Below, one piece after another: positions 12,231-23,946 of a DNA stretch of 64,000 nucleotides (position 1 is its first letter; every line of letters begins with the position of its first letter). The notes beneath the pieces were generated by a model, which saw only the letters and a program-made list of their open reading frames with translations, did no database searches and had not been told where the DNA came from. The stretch is from Xenoacremonium recifei. Lineage: Eukaryota > Ascomycota > Sordariomycetes > Hypocreales > Nectriaceae. Both the position numbers and the translations under genes were made by a program. The DNA lies in the NCBI GenBank assembly GCA_012184525.1, contig WOFQ01000052.1, positions 124,001 to 188,000 of the forward strand. Reading direction: 5' to 3'.

Positions 12231-14628
12231 TGAACTTGTTATTATAATGGGAGCAAAACAAATACAGTAAAATTATAAAAGCAACAACAAGGGCATGATT
12301 ATTGTGTCTGTGACTGCGAGCAATTTTGGGTCAAACGTCGTGCTGGGGACTGTGAGCAGGGCATCATTCTATAACACGATGATACTTAACCCTAATTCAG
12401 TCAGATATTTACAGAGATCAAGTCCATGTTTAAGTATCTCGCTGAGAATGTGGCTGGTGTTTATTGGAGTTGGCTGGAGCTCACTGGATTTTGCTAGTGT
12501 TGGGGGCACAGTAATTACTGAATGTAGCTAAGTGAGCCATATTAGCCATGGTACCAATTCACATGACTGGCTGTCAGTCTTTGGCTTATATGATTGACAG
12601 ACGGAGACAAGTCATGAATAAGACTCCATCGAGTTATCAATGACCTTCTAAAGATCTTCTAGTGCGGCATTAGCACTCACTGACATGTATCTTGAACTCA
12701 TCGGAAGCTAAACCGCATGTGCGCCCGGGGAACAGATAAGAAGCCGCCGTCCTGCTCTCCTGAGAGGCCAGCGATATGCTTCCTGGATGCCGACCCCAGA
12801 TTCCGGCATCTCTTGGGCTGATCCTGTCAATTGCTCCGTCATGGCTTGTCCTTCTAGGAAGGACCCTTCGAAGATCGATGCTACTGCACTCTAATCGTCT
12901 CGATGTCCTGTGCCATATCGGTGTCGCATCGATAATCGACCCAGATCCGCGGAATTAGGGGGGGCATTGTCGTCAGAAATACATCAAGAAGTCAAGGCTA
13001 ACATCATGAAGTCAGAGCCGAGGATGACCAGTCAGTATGTAAGGTGTGGCAGGTGCGACTCGAAGATCGTTGTTGGCAGGGACTTCCTGCTTAATCATCA
13101 TGCTCCTTCCAGCCTCACCTTCAATCCACCAAGAATTCCAAATCTCCCTTTGTCACCTCTCCCCGTCGCCACGGCTGCGCCCGCGGTTCGCAGTTTTACT
13201 CGATCACTTTACACAACGACGACGAGAGATCCTCTCTAATCTGCTGCTAAACCCGCCGTCCCACGATGGGGAAGTCCCCGCAGAGGAAACGTGGTCTCCG
13301 CCCGTCCGTCGACCAAGTGGTGATGGCTTCAGACCGAAAGCACGCGCTGAACGTGGCCTCGCCGGGTTCCGACAGCGCTCGTGGTCCGTATCACACCGAA
13401 AGACAGGCGGCCTGCCCCGTGGCTGCCGCCGCCGGCGACCCAAGAACCCCCGTCAGCCGTTGTCTGGTGCTGGTGAACCGCTGGAGAGACCACTGGGGCG
13501 CTGATGAGCAGGTCTCAGAGATAAGAAAACGCTGCTAGCCTGCGGTTCGGCCGGCTGCACACCTCCTTCGGGGCCTCGTTTCCGCGATATCGCCAGCCCT
13601 TCAGACCCTTGTCCTAGCCTGCATTGGCACTCCCGTCCTCGGAGACCGTCCACTGACGGACCACGACCAGGCCTGCTATCAGCGTCGATCTGGCCGGTCA
13701 TTTGCGGAGAGCGAGAGACATCCCCTGGTCCATCGAGATATTGTGGCTCCCCCACATCGAGCCCTTTCCTAGACTCGCCCTAGCTCTCTGATAACGGAAC
13801 GGGAGCAAAACCCATCAGTCCATTACTCGATACAATCGACAAGGCTCGAGCATCTGGTATGACACTCCATCGTCGCGGCATCACGCTGGGCCCTATATCA
13901 CTAGCAATGGTCCCGTCTCCTTCGCATGATCCGATGTCAATCAGCACTCGACAAGAACCTCCTTTGCGCGGCACTCCCTTTCGCGACCCGCCATAATATT
14001 CTGCTGGCCAGTTCGAGACGGCCATACCGAGAGCCTCAGATAAGCTTGCTACCGGATTCACACTAGCAGCGAACAGCTTGACGGACCACGGCGCCAGCCA
14101 ACGCTCCGGTACATCGTCCGACGAACTGCCACGGGCATTGACGACGTGCAGGCAATTGGACCCTAATCGAGCTGAGCTCTAGCTGCATCGTCCTCGCCGT
14201 CACTGCTTGCTTCCCCGGATTCGAGACGCGGAAAGCCACCGTTAGCCACACAACCCTGACGGGCACATCCTCTTATCAGCACCCAATACCACAGGCTCTC
14301 GCCACTCGCCGTCCCGCGCAAATCCTTTAATCAGATCAGACGCAGCTAGGACAGCAGCATATCGGATCAGCTCACTTACACCCAGGCTATCGACGCAAGG
14401 ACTCTTCGGGCTTCAGCAGGTTGGCCGCAGTCAATAACCGCAAGCTTCACCTCCCACCACGCTCGCACCCGGCCGGCGGCAGCACTGCACAGACTATATT
14501 AAACCCACGACCTCCCATCCCATCTATTCTTTTCGTCCCAGCAGTCTGGTTCGATCGAGTGTTCGCATTATATCGTCTGTCGACTACCGTCCGTACACAA
14601 GCCACCACCACCACCACTACCGATCACC
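12231..14628. other. Long intergenic region upstream of the purine permease
   Basis: About 2.4 kb has no supportable gene. 12240-12700 is AT-richer. From about 13130 the sequence is GC-richer with many short open frames on both strands, none recognisable. It probably contains a long regulatory region and the 5' leader of the permease. A TTATCA (GATA-factor type) site occurs near 14272. GATA factors such as AreA are known to control purine permeases in Aspergillus, but one site is weak evidence. Confidence 0.5.
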
Positions 14629-16454
14629 ATGGATGAAGATCAGGGCCCCGACCACATTGCCCCCCAGCCGGCTTCTAAGAGGACCTTCGCCGAGCGCATG
14701 GCCTCTCTCAAGTACACCCTCACTACTCGAGATGGCCTCATTGGCGACTACGACTATGGCTTCCTCTTCCGCCCTAACCTGCCCTTCATGAAGAAGCCGA
14801 CCCAGGCCAGCCCCTTCTTTGGCCTGAACGACAAGATGCCCCTGTTCCTGGCTCTACTTTTGGGATTCCAGCACGCATTGGCCATGTTGGCTGGTATTAT
14901 CACGCCGCCCATCATTCTCAGCAGCGCTGCCAACCTGGTTGCGGAGCAGCAGCAGCACCTCGTTTCCTCTGCTCTCATTGTGTCTGGTATTCTGTCTGCC
15001 ATTCAGATTGCTCGCTTTCACATCTGGGGAACACCGTAAGTACTCGCTGCGGCGTCATTGGCCGGCAGGACTAACACGCTTATAGATACTACATCGGTAC
15101 AGGTCTCCTTTCCGTGGTTGGTGTTTCTTTCAGCACGATCAACGTCGCCACAGGCGCTCTTTCGCAGATGTACGCCAACGGTTACTGCCCCTCAGACTCC
15201 AGCGGTAACCCGCTGCCCTGCCCTAAGGGTTATGGCGCCATCATCGGAACAGCTGCTGTCTGCTCCCTCCTCGAAATGCTCATCTCTTTCATCCCGCCGA
15301 GAATCATTCTTCGTCTGGTGCCCCCGATTGTCACTGGGCCCACGGTCATGCTCATTGGTATCAGCCTGATCGAGTCTGGCTTTGAGAATTGGATGGGAGG
15401 CTCCGGATCTTGCTACTCTGCTACCACCGGCTACTACGCCTTGTGCCCCGACATCGATGCTCCCCATCCTCTTCCCTGGGGATCTGCTGAGTTCCTCGGT
15501 CTTGGTTTCTCCGTTTTTGTCACCATCATTCTCTGCGAGCGGTTCGGCTCTCCTATCATGAAGTCTACTTCCGTCGTCATCGGTCTCTTGACTGGCTGCA
15601 TCATCGCCGCCGCGTGTGGCTACTTTGACCGCTCCGGTATCGATTCGGCCCCAGTCGCCTCCTTCGTCTGGGTTCACACGTTTCCCCTGACCGTGTATGG
15701 ACCCCTGGTTCTGCCCATAATGGCTGTCTACATCGTTTGCGCCACCGAGGCCATTGGTGATATCACTGCCACCTGCGATGTCTCCAAACTGGAAGTCTCG
15801 GGCTCGGCCTACGAATCGCGAATCCAGGGCGGTATCCTGTCTGATGGTATCGGCGGTTGTCTCGCAGCCCTCATGACCACGACCCCCATGAGCGTCTTCG
15901 CCCAGAACAACGGTGTCATCGCCCTGACGCGCTGCGCCAACCGCAAGGCCGGCTTCTGCGCCTGCTTCTTCCTCATCATCATGGGCATCTTCGCCAAGTT
16001 TGCCGCCTCGCTGGTCGCCATCCCGTCCTCCGTCATCGGCGGCATGACCACGTTCCTCTTCTGCGCCGTCGCCGTCTCCGGTCTAGCCATCATCGCCCGC
16101 GGCGTCCCCTTCACCCGCCGCAACCGCTTCATCCTTACTGCCGGCCTCTCCATCGGCTACGGCGCCACCCTCGTCCCGACCTACTTCTCCTCCGTCTTCA
16201 CCTACTCGGGCAACAACAAGTCCCTCCAGGGCTTCCTCGACGCCATCATCCTCATCATGGAGACCGGGTTCGCCGTCACCGCCTTCATCTGCATGATCCT
16301 CAACCTCATCCTCGAGGAAGAGCTCGACGAGCGTATCACTGCCCACGGCTCCACCACCAATCTCGCCGTTGTTGAGCCTCCCGTCGAGCCTGCTCACGAG
16401 GGCTCCAGCCGCGCCCAGAGCGTGGATCACGAGAAGCAGGTCAAGCAGGTTTAA
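14629..16454 (+). CDS. uapA/uapC: Uric acid/xanthine permease (UapA/UapC type, NAT/NCS2 family)
   Basis: This is a proton-coupled plasma-membrane importer of uric acid and xanthine. Exons are 14629-15035 and 15086-16454 with one 50-nt intron, giving 591 residues; UapA is 574. The family signature QNNGVIALTR, [QEP]-N-x-G-x4-T-[RKG], is present. So are the QH pair in TM1 (FQHALAM) and the TM8 stretch CATEAIGDITAT. About 14 membrane segments are visible. The hydrophilic tails include an N-terminal DYDYGFLFRP segment resembling the one needed for trafficking in UapA. The C-terminal helix is acidic and basic, ending in KQVKQV. The family assignment is firm; choosing UapA over UapC is not possible from this sequence alone. 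Confidence 0.95.
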
Positions 16455-17483
16455 AGATGAAAATATAGCAGGGGGCCAGGGGGCGGCGTTTGCAGGCGTT
16501 GTTTGTGTATCTGTTGCATCGCTGGCTGGACTGGCTTGGACGAAGTTGGATACCCCGTTGTGGATGTGTGAATCGTTCGGTCTAGATTGATAAATTGATA
16601 TGATTTATATAAAAGTTATTGAATACTTCTATCTACTCGTTCCTCTCGCTGAAATATCTAGTGTTTTATTCCTTGCAAGGAGTGCCAGAACACGGACAAC
16701 CTTATCAGGAACACAACAGCCACTAAGCTAATTGAGGCTATTTGGTAGGCACACAAAGCAGCGAATCAAAAAGACGCGGCGCCAGTCAAATCCAGAGCTT
16801 CGGGAACGTGAAACAGCCCGGGCCAAGTGGAGGCGATGCTCCGCGGTGAGACCAGCGAATGCCGAGTGCCTGACGGCGTTGTCGAATAGGGGCAAGGGCA
16901 TTGAAGTAACGTGGTCTACTGACCTGACCGAGTTGACGTCTCACACTGGGAGAGGATTTAAGTGGTTAGCCGGCAAAGGGTAGCCGTCTTTGCGTCACAA
17001 TTGGATACGTTCGGCTCGTTACATTCGCTGAAAAGTAAGCTGCTCCATAGCGTTGTAAGAGATCGACAATAGAGGAGTACAGTGCTGTTAGGGCCAGATG
17101 ATCAAGAAGAAATTTCCATCACGGGACAACGGGATTAATCGAAATCAACGACAACACTGGAGAAAAGAGGCGAAGAGGCAAGAACTGCAAAGGCATACAT
17201 AGGCTGGAGTAAAGAGATGAAGCACGAATGTAATGCAAGAGCATCAAGGGGTCAAGCCACAATCGTTCGCCCCCGTCACGTGATTTCCCCGGATCAACTG
17301 CCCCGGCATCCATCTGAAGGTGGCGGTGGCGGCGCCTTTTTATCTTATCGAGGCCGCCCCTCGTCCCAACTCAATAATCTCATTAAACATTCTAGACCCT
17401 GAAGACTGGAAGCACCACCAGGAGTCAGGACTTCCCTTCTCCATCATCCCAACTTCGTCGCTCGTCTCGCGATCTTCTGGGTT
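16455..17483. other. Intergenic region
   Basis: It holds the 3' region of the purine permease and the upstream region of the truncated dehydrogenase. TCACGTGA (17277-17284) is an E-box palindrome, and a TATCTTATCG (GATA type) site follows near 17341. No gene is seen. Confidence 0.5.
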
Positions 17484-18254
17484 ATGAAAACAACCCCCAA
17501 CGCACACAAGAGGCATTCTCTGGGACCTTTGGACGCTAGCTCAACCACGCACGCTCGCCGCCGCCATCACCACTCGCATCGCCGCACTCACCCGAGCAAT
17601 CCCGCTACGAATTCGCTTCCCTCCCCTCCGCCATCAGATTCGAAGTCCGCTTCGCTGGAGTCAAAAGTGTCCGACACGCCGCGGAAGCTGTCGCCCCGAG
17701 TTCTATACGGCCCGGGAACCATCTTGAGGCTTCCCGAAGAATTGCGCCGCTTGGGAGTATCCTCGGGCATCATCATCTCGAGCCCATCGCGGGTGGCTCT
17801 CGCCAAGCACGTCCAGGGTCTCGTCCCAAACATCGACAGTCGCATCCTCGATTCGGCCATCACTTTGGTCCCCGCACATGTCGTTGACGACGTTCTCGAG
17901 CGCATCTCCGGCTGCGACTGTGTCATCAGCGTGGGCGGCGGCTCAGCTGTCAACTTCGCCCGCAGCATCGCGCAGCTCAAGGCCATCCCGCACATCTGCA
18001 TCCCGACGACATACAGCGGGAGTGAAGTGACGCCGTATCTGGCGGGAGGAAGAGACGGAAGAAAAATAGCGACATCGCGCAAAGATAAAATGCTCCCCGA
18101 GGTCATCATCTACGACGAAGACTTGACCATGAGTCTTCCTACTCGGTTCTCAGCCCCCGGCGGCTCATCCTCGAAAGCTCATTCCAGTGAGTCCAGCCAT
18201 CGAACCAGTAACGACCAGGCCCCTTGGAGCTTTATGAACCTGCCCGGTGTCTAG
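17484..18254 (+). pseudogene. Truncated iron-type alcohol dehydrogenase / maleylacetate reductase
   Basis: The open frame codes for 256 residues. After a basic, His/Arg-rich tail of about 70 residues it reads like the NAD-binding half of a maleylacetate-reductase-type enzyme: YGPGTILRLPEEL, the dinucleotide motif SVGGGSAVNFAR, IPTTYSGSEVTP and PEVIIYDEDLTMSLPTRFSA. Intact members continue with an all-helical metal-binding half of about 170 residues carrying the iron-ligand histidines. Here homology fades within about 15 residues (SSSKAHSSES, in place of the usual SGMNAIAHxVEA) and the frame stops. I find no downstream exon that restores the missing half. A GTGAGT donor sits at 18187, but no fitting exon follows. 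The gene is most likely a disrupted remnant; a short functional product cannot be excluded. Confidence 0.65.
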
Positions 18255-19331
18255 ATTCCCCGTCTTGTTTCTCCTGCTTTCACAGCACATTTCTTATTCT
18301 CTGGATTTCCTTGCGAAACTCACTTCATGCGCGCGCGCCCCTATCGATTTCTCGAGTCTCGCCCCCTTTCCCATTGACTCTATCACCCACTTCCAGAAGA
18401 AAGCTTCGTTGTTCGCAAGTCTTCTAATGGCGCTCGAATTTCATAGTTGGGATATTCGTGAAGCGGCAAATGGGGTCCCGGTCATTAGTACCCCGAGTAC
18501 TTTAAGAGCGGCTTTACTAGAAGCTGCCACCCGGACCAACTCCTCTAAGGGAACCAGATTCCGAGACGTCCTCGTCTTGGAGCCCCCAAGGCCCTGGCCA
18601 GTCATCTCTTGGTGCCTTGGCCAGAAGCAGCGCCGGGCTTCATGCAGGACCGAACACGAGCTATCACCGCTCAAGATCACCGCTCAACAGGTCACTCCGT
18701 GTTTACATGTCGGCGATCAAAACGATTTATATCAGCACTTCGATCTCGAATATTTCACAGATCGGCACAACCAATTTTCCCGGAACATGATTGCAATGTT
18801 CCAACGCAAAGCCGGCCGAAGAGGACGGGAACAACTTGTCCCGAATTTCTCAAGGCAAGGAACTTGGCGAAAAGTCAGAATGACACGAAAACAGTTGCTA
18901 GTTAAAAGCAACGAGGACCTACCCCCTTTTTCCCAGGAAAAAGGTGGAAGACAGAGGAAGATGTTCAAAGAAAAAAAAAGGGCCGCTTCAGCCTTCCTGG
19001 TGAAGGACGAACAGGGTGGCCGAATATCCAAACAGCCAGGTTCCGGCCAGTTTTAACACCCTCACACGACAATGAGGGATGGGGTTACATTTCAGACCGA
19101 CCAGAAAACGAGTTGGCCGTCTTATAGAATAGCCTTGAATCCCAATTGTATTAATCCCGCCTACTGTGCATTGCAGTCGTGATGCTTTAATGGTGATGTG
19201 ACATGCTACTGTCTTAGAGTTGTTTATACCGCCATGTTACCTTTCACCACCTTTTTGATGATTTTCATAAACGTCGTCCAGGGTATCACATATTCCAACC
19301 TTCTTTTTACCGTCCCCTCCCCTCCTCGTCT
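18255..19331. other. Region 3' of the truncated dehydrogenase; orphan open frame
   Basis: A 269-codon frame (18247-19056, +) crosses most of this stretch. It has no recognisable domain, a basic composition and no visible introns. It overlaps the end of the truncated dehydrogenase in another frame. I treat it as noncoding by default. A purine-rich stretch is at 18933-18990. Confidence 0.4.
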
Positions 19332-20682
19332 TTAGTCCATGCCCTCGAAGCCTAGGATGCCGTGCGCTCCCATGGGCCCAAGTTTGGCGCTCTGCTGCTC
19401 CTTGCGTCGCTTTGCTCGCCGCTTCATCTCCTCGACTGCGTCGTCGTTGTCGTCGCTATCACTGTCACTGTCGCTCTCCGCGGCGCGCTTCCCGTTGGGG
19501 ACATCCTCCTCGACGTCGCTATCCTCCTCGTCGTCTTCATCGTCGCTGTCGCCTCCTTGAAGCTCTGATAGCTCTTCCCAGAGCTTGACGGTCTTGCCGC
19601 CGGCGCTGATGAGGCGGTTCTCTGAATCGAAGCCTAGCGAGACTACTCCCTCCATGGTGTCGTGGCGTAGATTGGCAGACGAGACCACCTCGCGCCGCAC
19701 CAGGTCGACAACACGCAGACTGCCGTCGCCAACTCCGCAGACGACCTTCTTGCCCAGGCCCATATCCTGAGGAACCATAACAACAACATCGACACTCTCG
19801 CCGCCGCCCTTCCCGCCATCCACAATGATGCGCTCCTGCTGGTCATCCCACGCACCCTTATCCCACAGCGTCAGCACGCCAGACCCTGACCCAATAGCCA
19901 CAACGCCATTGTTCCGGTTATTCTTGGGACCCAAACCAGGCACGAAGCACGAAGTCATCAGCTCGTCCTCCTGATCCTCGCTGCGCACCAGCACCCCGCG
20001 CCTCACATCCGTGACCGCCAGCGTAGTCCCCCCCGTGCTAACCCACTGCTTGGGAAAGCCGCTGGTGCTCTCCTTGGAAGCGGGCAGCGGCGTGATGGAG
20101 GATACATAGTCGGCGTGCGGGAAGTGCGTCTGCGCAGGCTTTGTGCCGGGGCGGCCGTCGCGAAGGTCCACGATGTGCAGCGCTCCGGAGTCGGTGGCGA
20201 GAAGCAGGCTTTGCGGGTTGAGCACGTGGAGGAGCGTCGGGGCGTCGGCGGCGGAGGTGTTGGAGGGGATGGCGAGCTTGGAGACGACGCGGCCGGTGGA
20301 GGCGTCGAAGTGCTTGACGAGGGCGTCGGTGCCAGCTGAGTACATGGCTATGGCTGGGAATTAGCACTGGAGGAGGAGTTGCTGAGCCTCGCTAGAAGCC
20401 TCGCTAGAAGCTTCACGTACCGCTCCCGTCGTGGGCGTAGGCCAGCGAGCGACAGCTGCCCTTGTGCCGCCGCGTCTTCCACACCGACTCTATCATGGCG
20501 CGGCCATCGCTCAGAACGCTGGTGTCGCCGTCCGCGCTGTCGTCTGAGGCGTTGCCGGGCGGGAGCCGGAAGGTCTCGACGTGGCCGTTGGAGAGCCCGA
20601 CGGTGAGCAATGGCTCGCTGGGGTGCAAGGCTGTCGTGAAGACTTCGGCCGGAAGGGGCAGCGTGCAGGTGTTTTCGAACAT
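19332..20682 (-). CDS. JIP5: WD-repeat protein Jip5 (WDR55 family, ribosome biogenesis)
   Basis: This is a nucleolar WD40 protein linked to large ribosomal subunit maturation in yeast. Exons on the minus strand are 20682-20421 and 20347-19332, with a 73-nt intron, giving 425 residues. The start [15 protein letters not shown] matches the usual beginning of fungal Jip5, so the in-frame upstream ATG near 20880 is not used. WD blades are visible, for example [70 protein letters not shown] and [14 protein letters not shown]. The C-terminus has an Asp/Glu/Ser acidic tract followed by a Lys/Arg cluster ([12 protein letters not shown]), a standard Jip5 tail and likely nuclear signal. The intron contains a small tandem repeat. 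Confidence 0.93.
20386..20411. repeat. Two-copy 12-bp tandem repeat inside the Jip5 intron
   Basis: CCTCGCTAGAAG occurs twice in tandem near 20392-20411, within the 73-nt intron (20348-20420). It is probably a recent slippage event. Confidence 0.7.
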
Positions 20683-21240
20683 GTTGGGCGGCGGCTCGAG
20701 GTCGGGGCGGGATAATTGTAATGATGGCGTTAACAATGTCCCTTGACCACGAGTTTGGCCGCGTTTTGAGGCGGATGAAGATGTGGAGGAGGGTGAAAGA
20801 CGTTGCAGGTCGAGTCCACCAAGGAAAAAATCCGAAGCTTCATGAAGGAGCTGTCGGCTTATCGCTATCGATAACTCCACTAGGCTGGGCTGTCAGTCTG
20901 CCTGGTCTCTCTCAGCATGCCTCTCCTCTTCTTCATATCATATACATTAGCGCTCGAACTTATTTTATTGTAAGGATCAGGAGTCATTTTCGACTTGCCT
21001 TGCTTGTTTTGCGAAAGATGCGCAGCTAAAATATTTCATTGTTTGACAGTGCCATAGCTGAGAAAATACATACCCTAGACCAAACCCGAGGTCGAAGACT
21101 TTCTTTGGCATGGGCTTTTTTAGAATTAAATTTCCACATTGAAGTATAGAAAGTCACGTCCAGAGAGAAGTCTTCAGGTCAGATGGAGGAAGTGAAACGC
21201 AACAACCCTGTTTGAACTCCGAAAGCAGGCTTGCACTCTG

Positions 21241-21372
21241 GAATTAGGATTAGTTATGATCAGGTTAGAGACTCAGTGTTTGGTCAGGGGGTTAGGATTT
21301 GGCTAAGGATTTGGGACTTAGTTAGGGATCTAGGATTTAAAGCAAGGATTTGGAATTTAGTTAGGGTTCATT
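21241..21372 (+). repeat. Degenerate TTAGG/AGGATTT-rich minisatellite
   Basis: TTAGG or TTAGGG occurs many times (attaggattag, gttaggattt, gttagggatctagg, gttagggttcattag), interleaved with AAGGATTTGG-like units. The tract resembles a decayed array of fungal telomere-type repeats or a worn minisatellite. Confidence 0.6.
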
Positions 21373-21415
21373 AGATATATACTGTTCAATAATTCTCAAA
21401 AATTGCTATATTGGC

Positions 21416-21478
21416 GACAGTGAGGGTTCCTTAGGAAGTTATAGACAGTGAGGGTTCCTTAGGAAGTTATAGACAGTG
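21416..21478 (+). repeat. 28-bp tandem repeat, 2.25 copies
   Basis: The unit beginning GACAGTGAGGG and ending AAGTTATA spans 21416-21443. It repeats exactly at 21444-21471, followed by a partial third copy (GACAGTG). Identical copies indicate a recent duplication. Confidence 0.9.
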
Positions 21479-21689
21479 CGCCATGTCACATCTATTCGCA
21501 CTGTAGAGTAGCTGCTCTATTTGCTGGGTAAGGCGCGGGGAACCTTCACTTCGTGATTGCCCTGACATGCCGGAGCATGAAGTCAGAATTTATTGGGAGT
21601 CTCGAAAACCAAGAAGTTCGAGCGGTAATGAACTGAACTCCCAACTTCAAAACTCGAATCACCTTTTTCTTTTTGTGGGCGTGAGAAAA

Positions 21690-23000
21690 ATGTTGAGATT
21701 GCTCCTTTACCGTCTGATTGCCGTACTGAGCCTGGCACTGGCCATGGCGTCGGTAGTCAATGCTGATGCTTTGCGCTGTATTATGTATCTCACTGGGTAA
21801 GATGCGAAAAACTCTTCTTTCCAGACGAGATGATGAGTATTTCAGGGTAAGCTGACGGGAGATCATGATTGAACAGCCAGCATCCCGTGGTTCCCACCAT
21901 CGATCTCGTCAAGGATGTCTCCCATGTCATCCTCGCGTTCATGCGCTCAGAGACCTTCAACGTCGATGAGACGCCATCCAGCTTTCCGCTATTTATGACC
22001 GTCTCAGAGGTCCGCGCCAAGTTTTCGGCAGATACCAAAGTCATGGTGGCGATCGGCGGCTGGGGAGATACCGAGGGGTTCGAGATCGCGGCCCGGGATG
22101 ATGCTTCCAGAAAGAGATGGGCAAGGCAAGTCGCGGCAATGGTCGACACTACTGGAGCAGATGGCGTCGACTTGGATTGGGAGTACCCTGGGTAAGCTGT
22201 CTCTCAAAGACCTCAATCATGTAGGCGGCTATTGACATCTACTCAGAGGCAACAGAGATGATTACAAGTTGATACCGAACTCGCAGCGTGTGTGGGAGAT
22301 TGAAGCATTCGTATCACTCTTTGAGGAATTACGGAATGTTCTTGGGCCCGGCAAGATCTTGTCTGCTGCTGTACCCGGCAAGGAATGCGACTTGATGGCC
22401 TTTACTTCTTCGACCATCCCCCGCATTGCCAAGCTGGTTGACTTTCTCAACATCATGACCTATGATCTGATGAACCGCCGAGACTCAGTCACTAAACACC
22501 ATAGCGGCGTCAGGGATTCCTACGAATCCATTGAACGCTACATTAGCCGCGGTATCCCTGCTCACAAGGTGAATCTTGGACTGGGCTACTACTCCAAGTG
22601 GTTCATGGCCGAGTCGTGCGATGTTGAGAGCCCGTTAGGATGCCCCACGGAGCTCCTGGAAGATCCCAAGACAGGTGCAGATATGGGGAAGACCGGAGGC
22701 TTTAGTTGGCACGACGAGACTCCTGAGGAGCTGGCCGTGTCCTTTGCCCGAGCCCGAGCTGACGGACAGTATGACGACGACGGAAGCTACTTCTACTGGG
22801 ATCCTATTGAGAAACGGTTCTGGTCGTTTGACACCGTTACGAGCATCGAGCGAAAGTTTACAGACGTTGTTGATCCACTGAGACTAGGCGGAGTCTTTGC
22901 TTGGGGCATTGGAGAGGATGCGCCCCTGTATGAGCACTTCCTCGCGACCGTTAGACAAGTCAAGAAGAGTCAGGAGTCGACTGAAAAGGATGAGCTCTAA
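21690..23000 (+). CDS. Secreted GH18 chitinase
   Basis: It hydrolyses beta-1,4 bonds of chitin by substrate-assisted catalysis. Exons are 21690-21796, 21877-22191 and 22247-23000 (introns 80 and 55 nt), giving 391 residues. A hydrophobic signal peptide (LLLYRLIAVLSLALAMASVVNA) ends near residue 26. The barrel begins with RCIMYLTGQHPVVP and continues through the GGWG strand (VMVAIGGWGD). The catalytic motif DGVDLDWEYPG has D131, D134, D136 and E138 in the DxxDxDxE pattern. Later strands read IMTYDLM and LGLGYYSKWF, and GVFAWGIGEDAP fits the last strand with its Trp. No chitin-binding domain is present. The start chosen gives a proper signal peptide; an in-frame ATG 123 nt upstream would bury it. 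Confidence 0.93.
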
Positions 23001-23336
23001 TGGAAAAATAGATAAGCCCGAGAAAACAATTTCTTAAATAAAGGGCTATGGTAAACTGGGGGACGGGTCAGTAAAATTTCTGAATTTGTCTCTATTCGTT
23101 ACACCTCCTCGAACTTTCCATAATACCGAAAACCCTTGAGTGGAATAACCTCGATTTTGACCTCCGAGTCGCAAACAGTATGCTTGTCTTATCCTTTTAT
23201 TAGGCCAGTGTCGTAGCTCCATATACAGCCGGAGCTATATCAGTTCTTGACACGGGCTATAACTGTGGCAGCACTGTTACTATACTAGAGGATTTCCTGG
23301 TTAAGATACCAAACCAGAGGGCTGAAGGGATGGCAC

Positions 23337-23946
23337 TTGTGCGACGGTCTGGACCTACAGTTCACTCCTGAGCTGAAGCCTCCACAGGTGGCTATGCCGT
23401 ACGAGGTTGCTTACACCGGGGAAATGCATGCACAGCATATGCTGGACGACTACAAGCAACTTGGAATGGCGCTTTGGAATATGACCTCAGAGTATACAGA
23501 CGGTATGGCGATGTCCACTACTGGTTGAAGACAGAGCTGGATCTCGCCAAGCAAGCTGTCTACACTGACAAGACCGGTGACACTTAAAGAACTTATACGA
23601 TGCCGGTCCAAAAACCTGATTCATAGGTCAAAGATGGTGTTCGCACTGTTGCTTCGCTTCTGCCTTACCTAGTAACAGTATGAACCACAGCATCATGCGA
23701 AGCGAGTATGCTGTCAAGGCGGGGGAGGTAGGCCTTGAGTTGATGATCTGGACAATTGAGGGACGAGAATTTCCGATAAACGGGGCAAATGGAGAATACG
23801 GATACAGGTCAATTGCCGATGTGGTGAAAAAGCATGGGAATATGTACACGTTGGAGGACGTTTTGTGTCAGTAGGTTAGGATCATTGAATTGCTCTCTGA
23901 CTGGAGCACAACGGTGACGTATTATGCCAACTGGTTTGGCGTTTGA
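23337..23946 (+). pseudogene. Relic of a glycerophosphodiester phosphodiesterase-like gene
   Basis: Several frame-shifted pieces read like a fungal GDPD-family protein. The 23400 region gives MPYEVAYTGEMHAQHMLDDYK. Then comes VHYWLKTELDLAKQAVYTD (about 23512-23570) in another frame. The 23680-23871 piece gives MRSEYAVKAGEVGLELMIWTIEG and MYTLEDVLCQ. A TAG at 23872-23874 interrupts, after which the same frame gives DWSTTVTYYANWFGV and a natural-looking TGA at 23944. At least two frame breaks and several stops make it nonfunctional. 23200-23335 may hold an even more decayed 5' part. Confidence 0.65.

Larger units (their letters stand above)
20683..21689. other. Intergenic region (Jip5 / chitinase promoters)
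   Basis: This divergent region of about 1 kb contains two repeat tracts, listed separately. No gene is seen. AT content rises toward the chitinase gene. Confidence 0.55.

Noticed and set aside
13200..14400. Several open frames upstream of the purine permease
   Set aside because: None has a domain, intron support or consistent codon bias. Best read as regulatory and leader DNA.
18247..19056. 269-codon frame as a real gene
   Set aside because: No domain, no introns, basic and low-complexity tail, and overlap with the broken dehydrogenase. Kept only as a finding to check.
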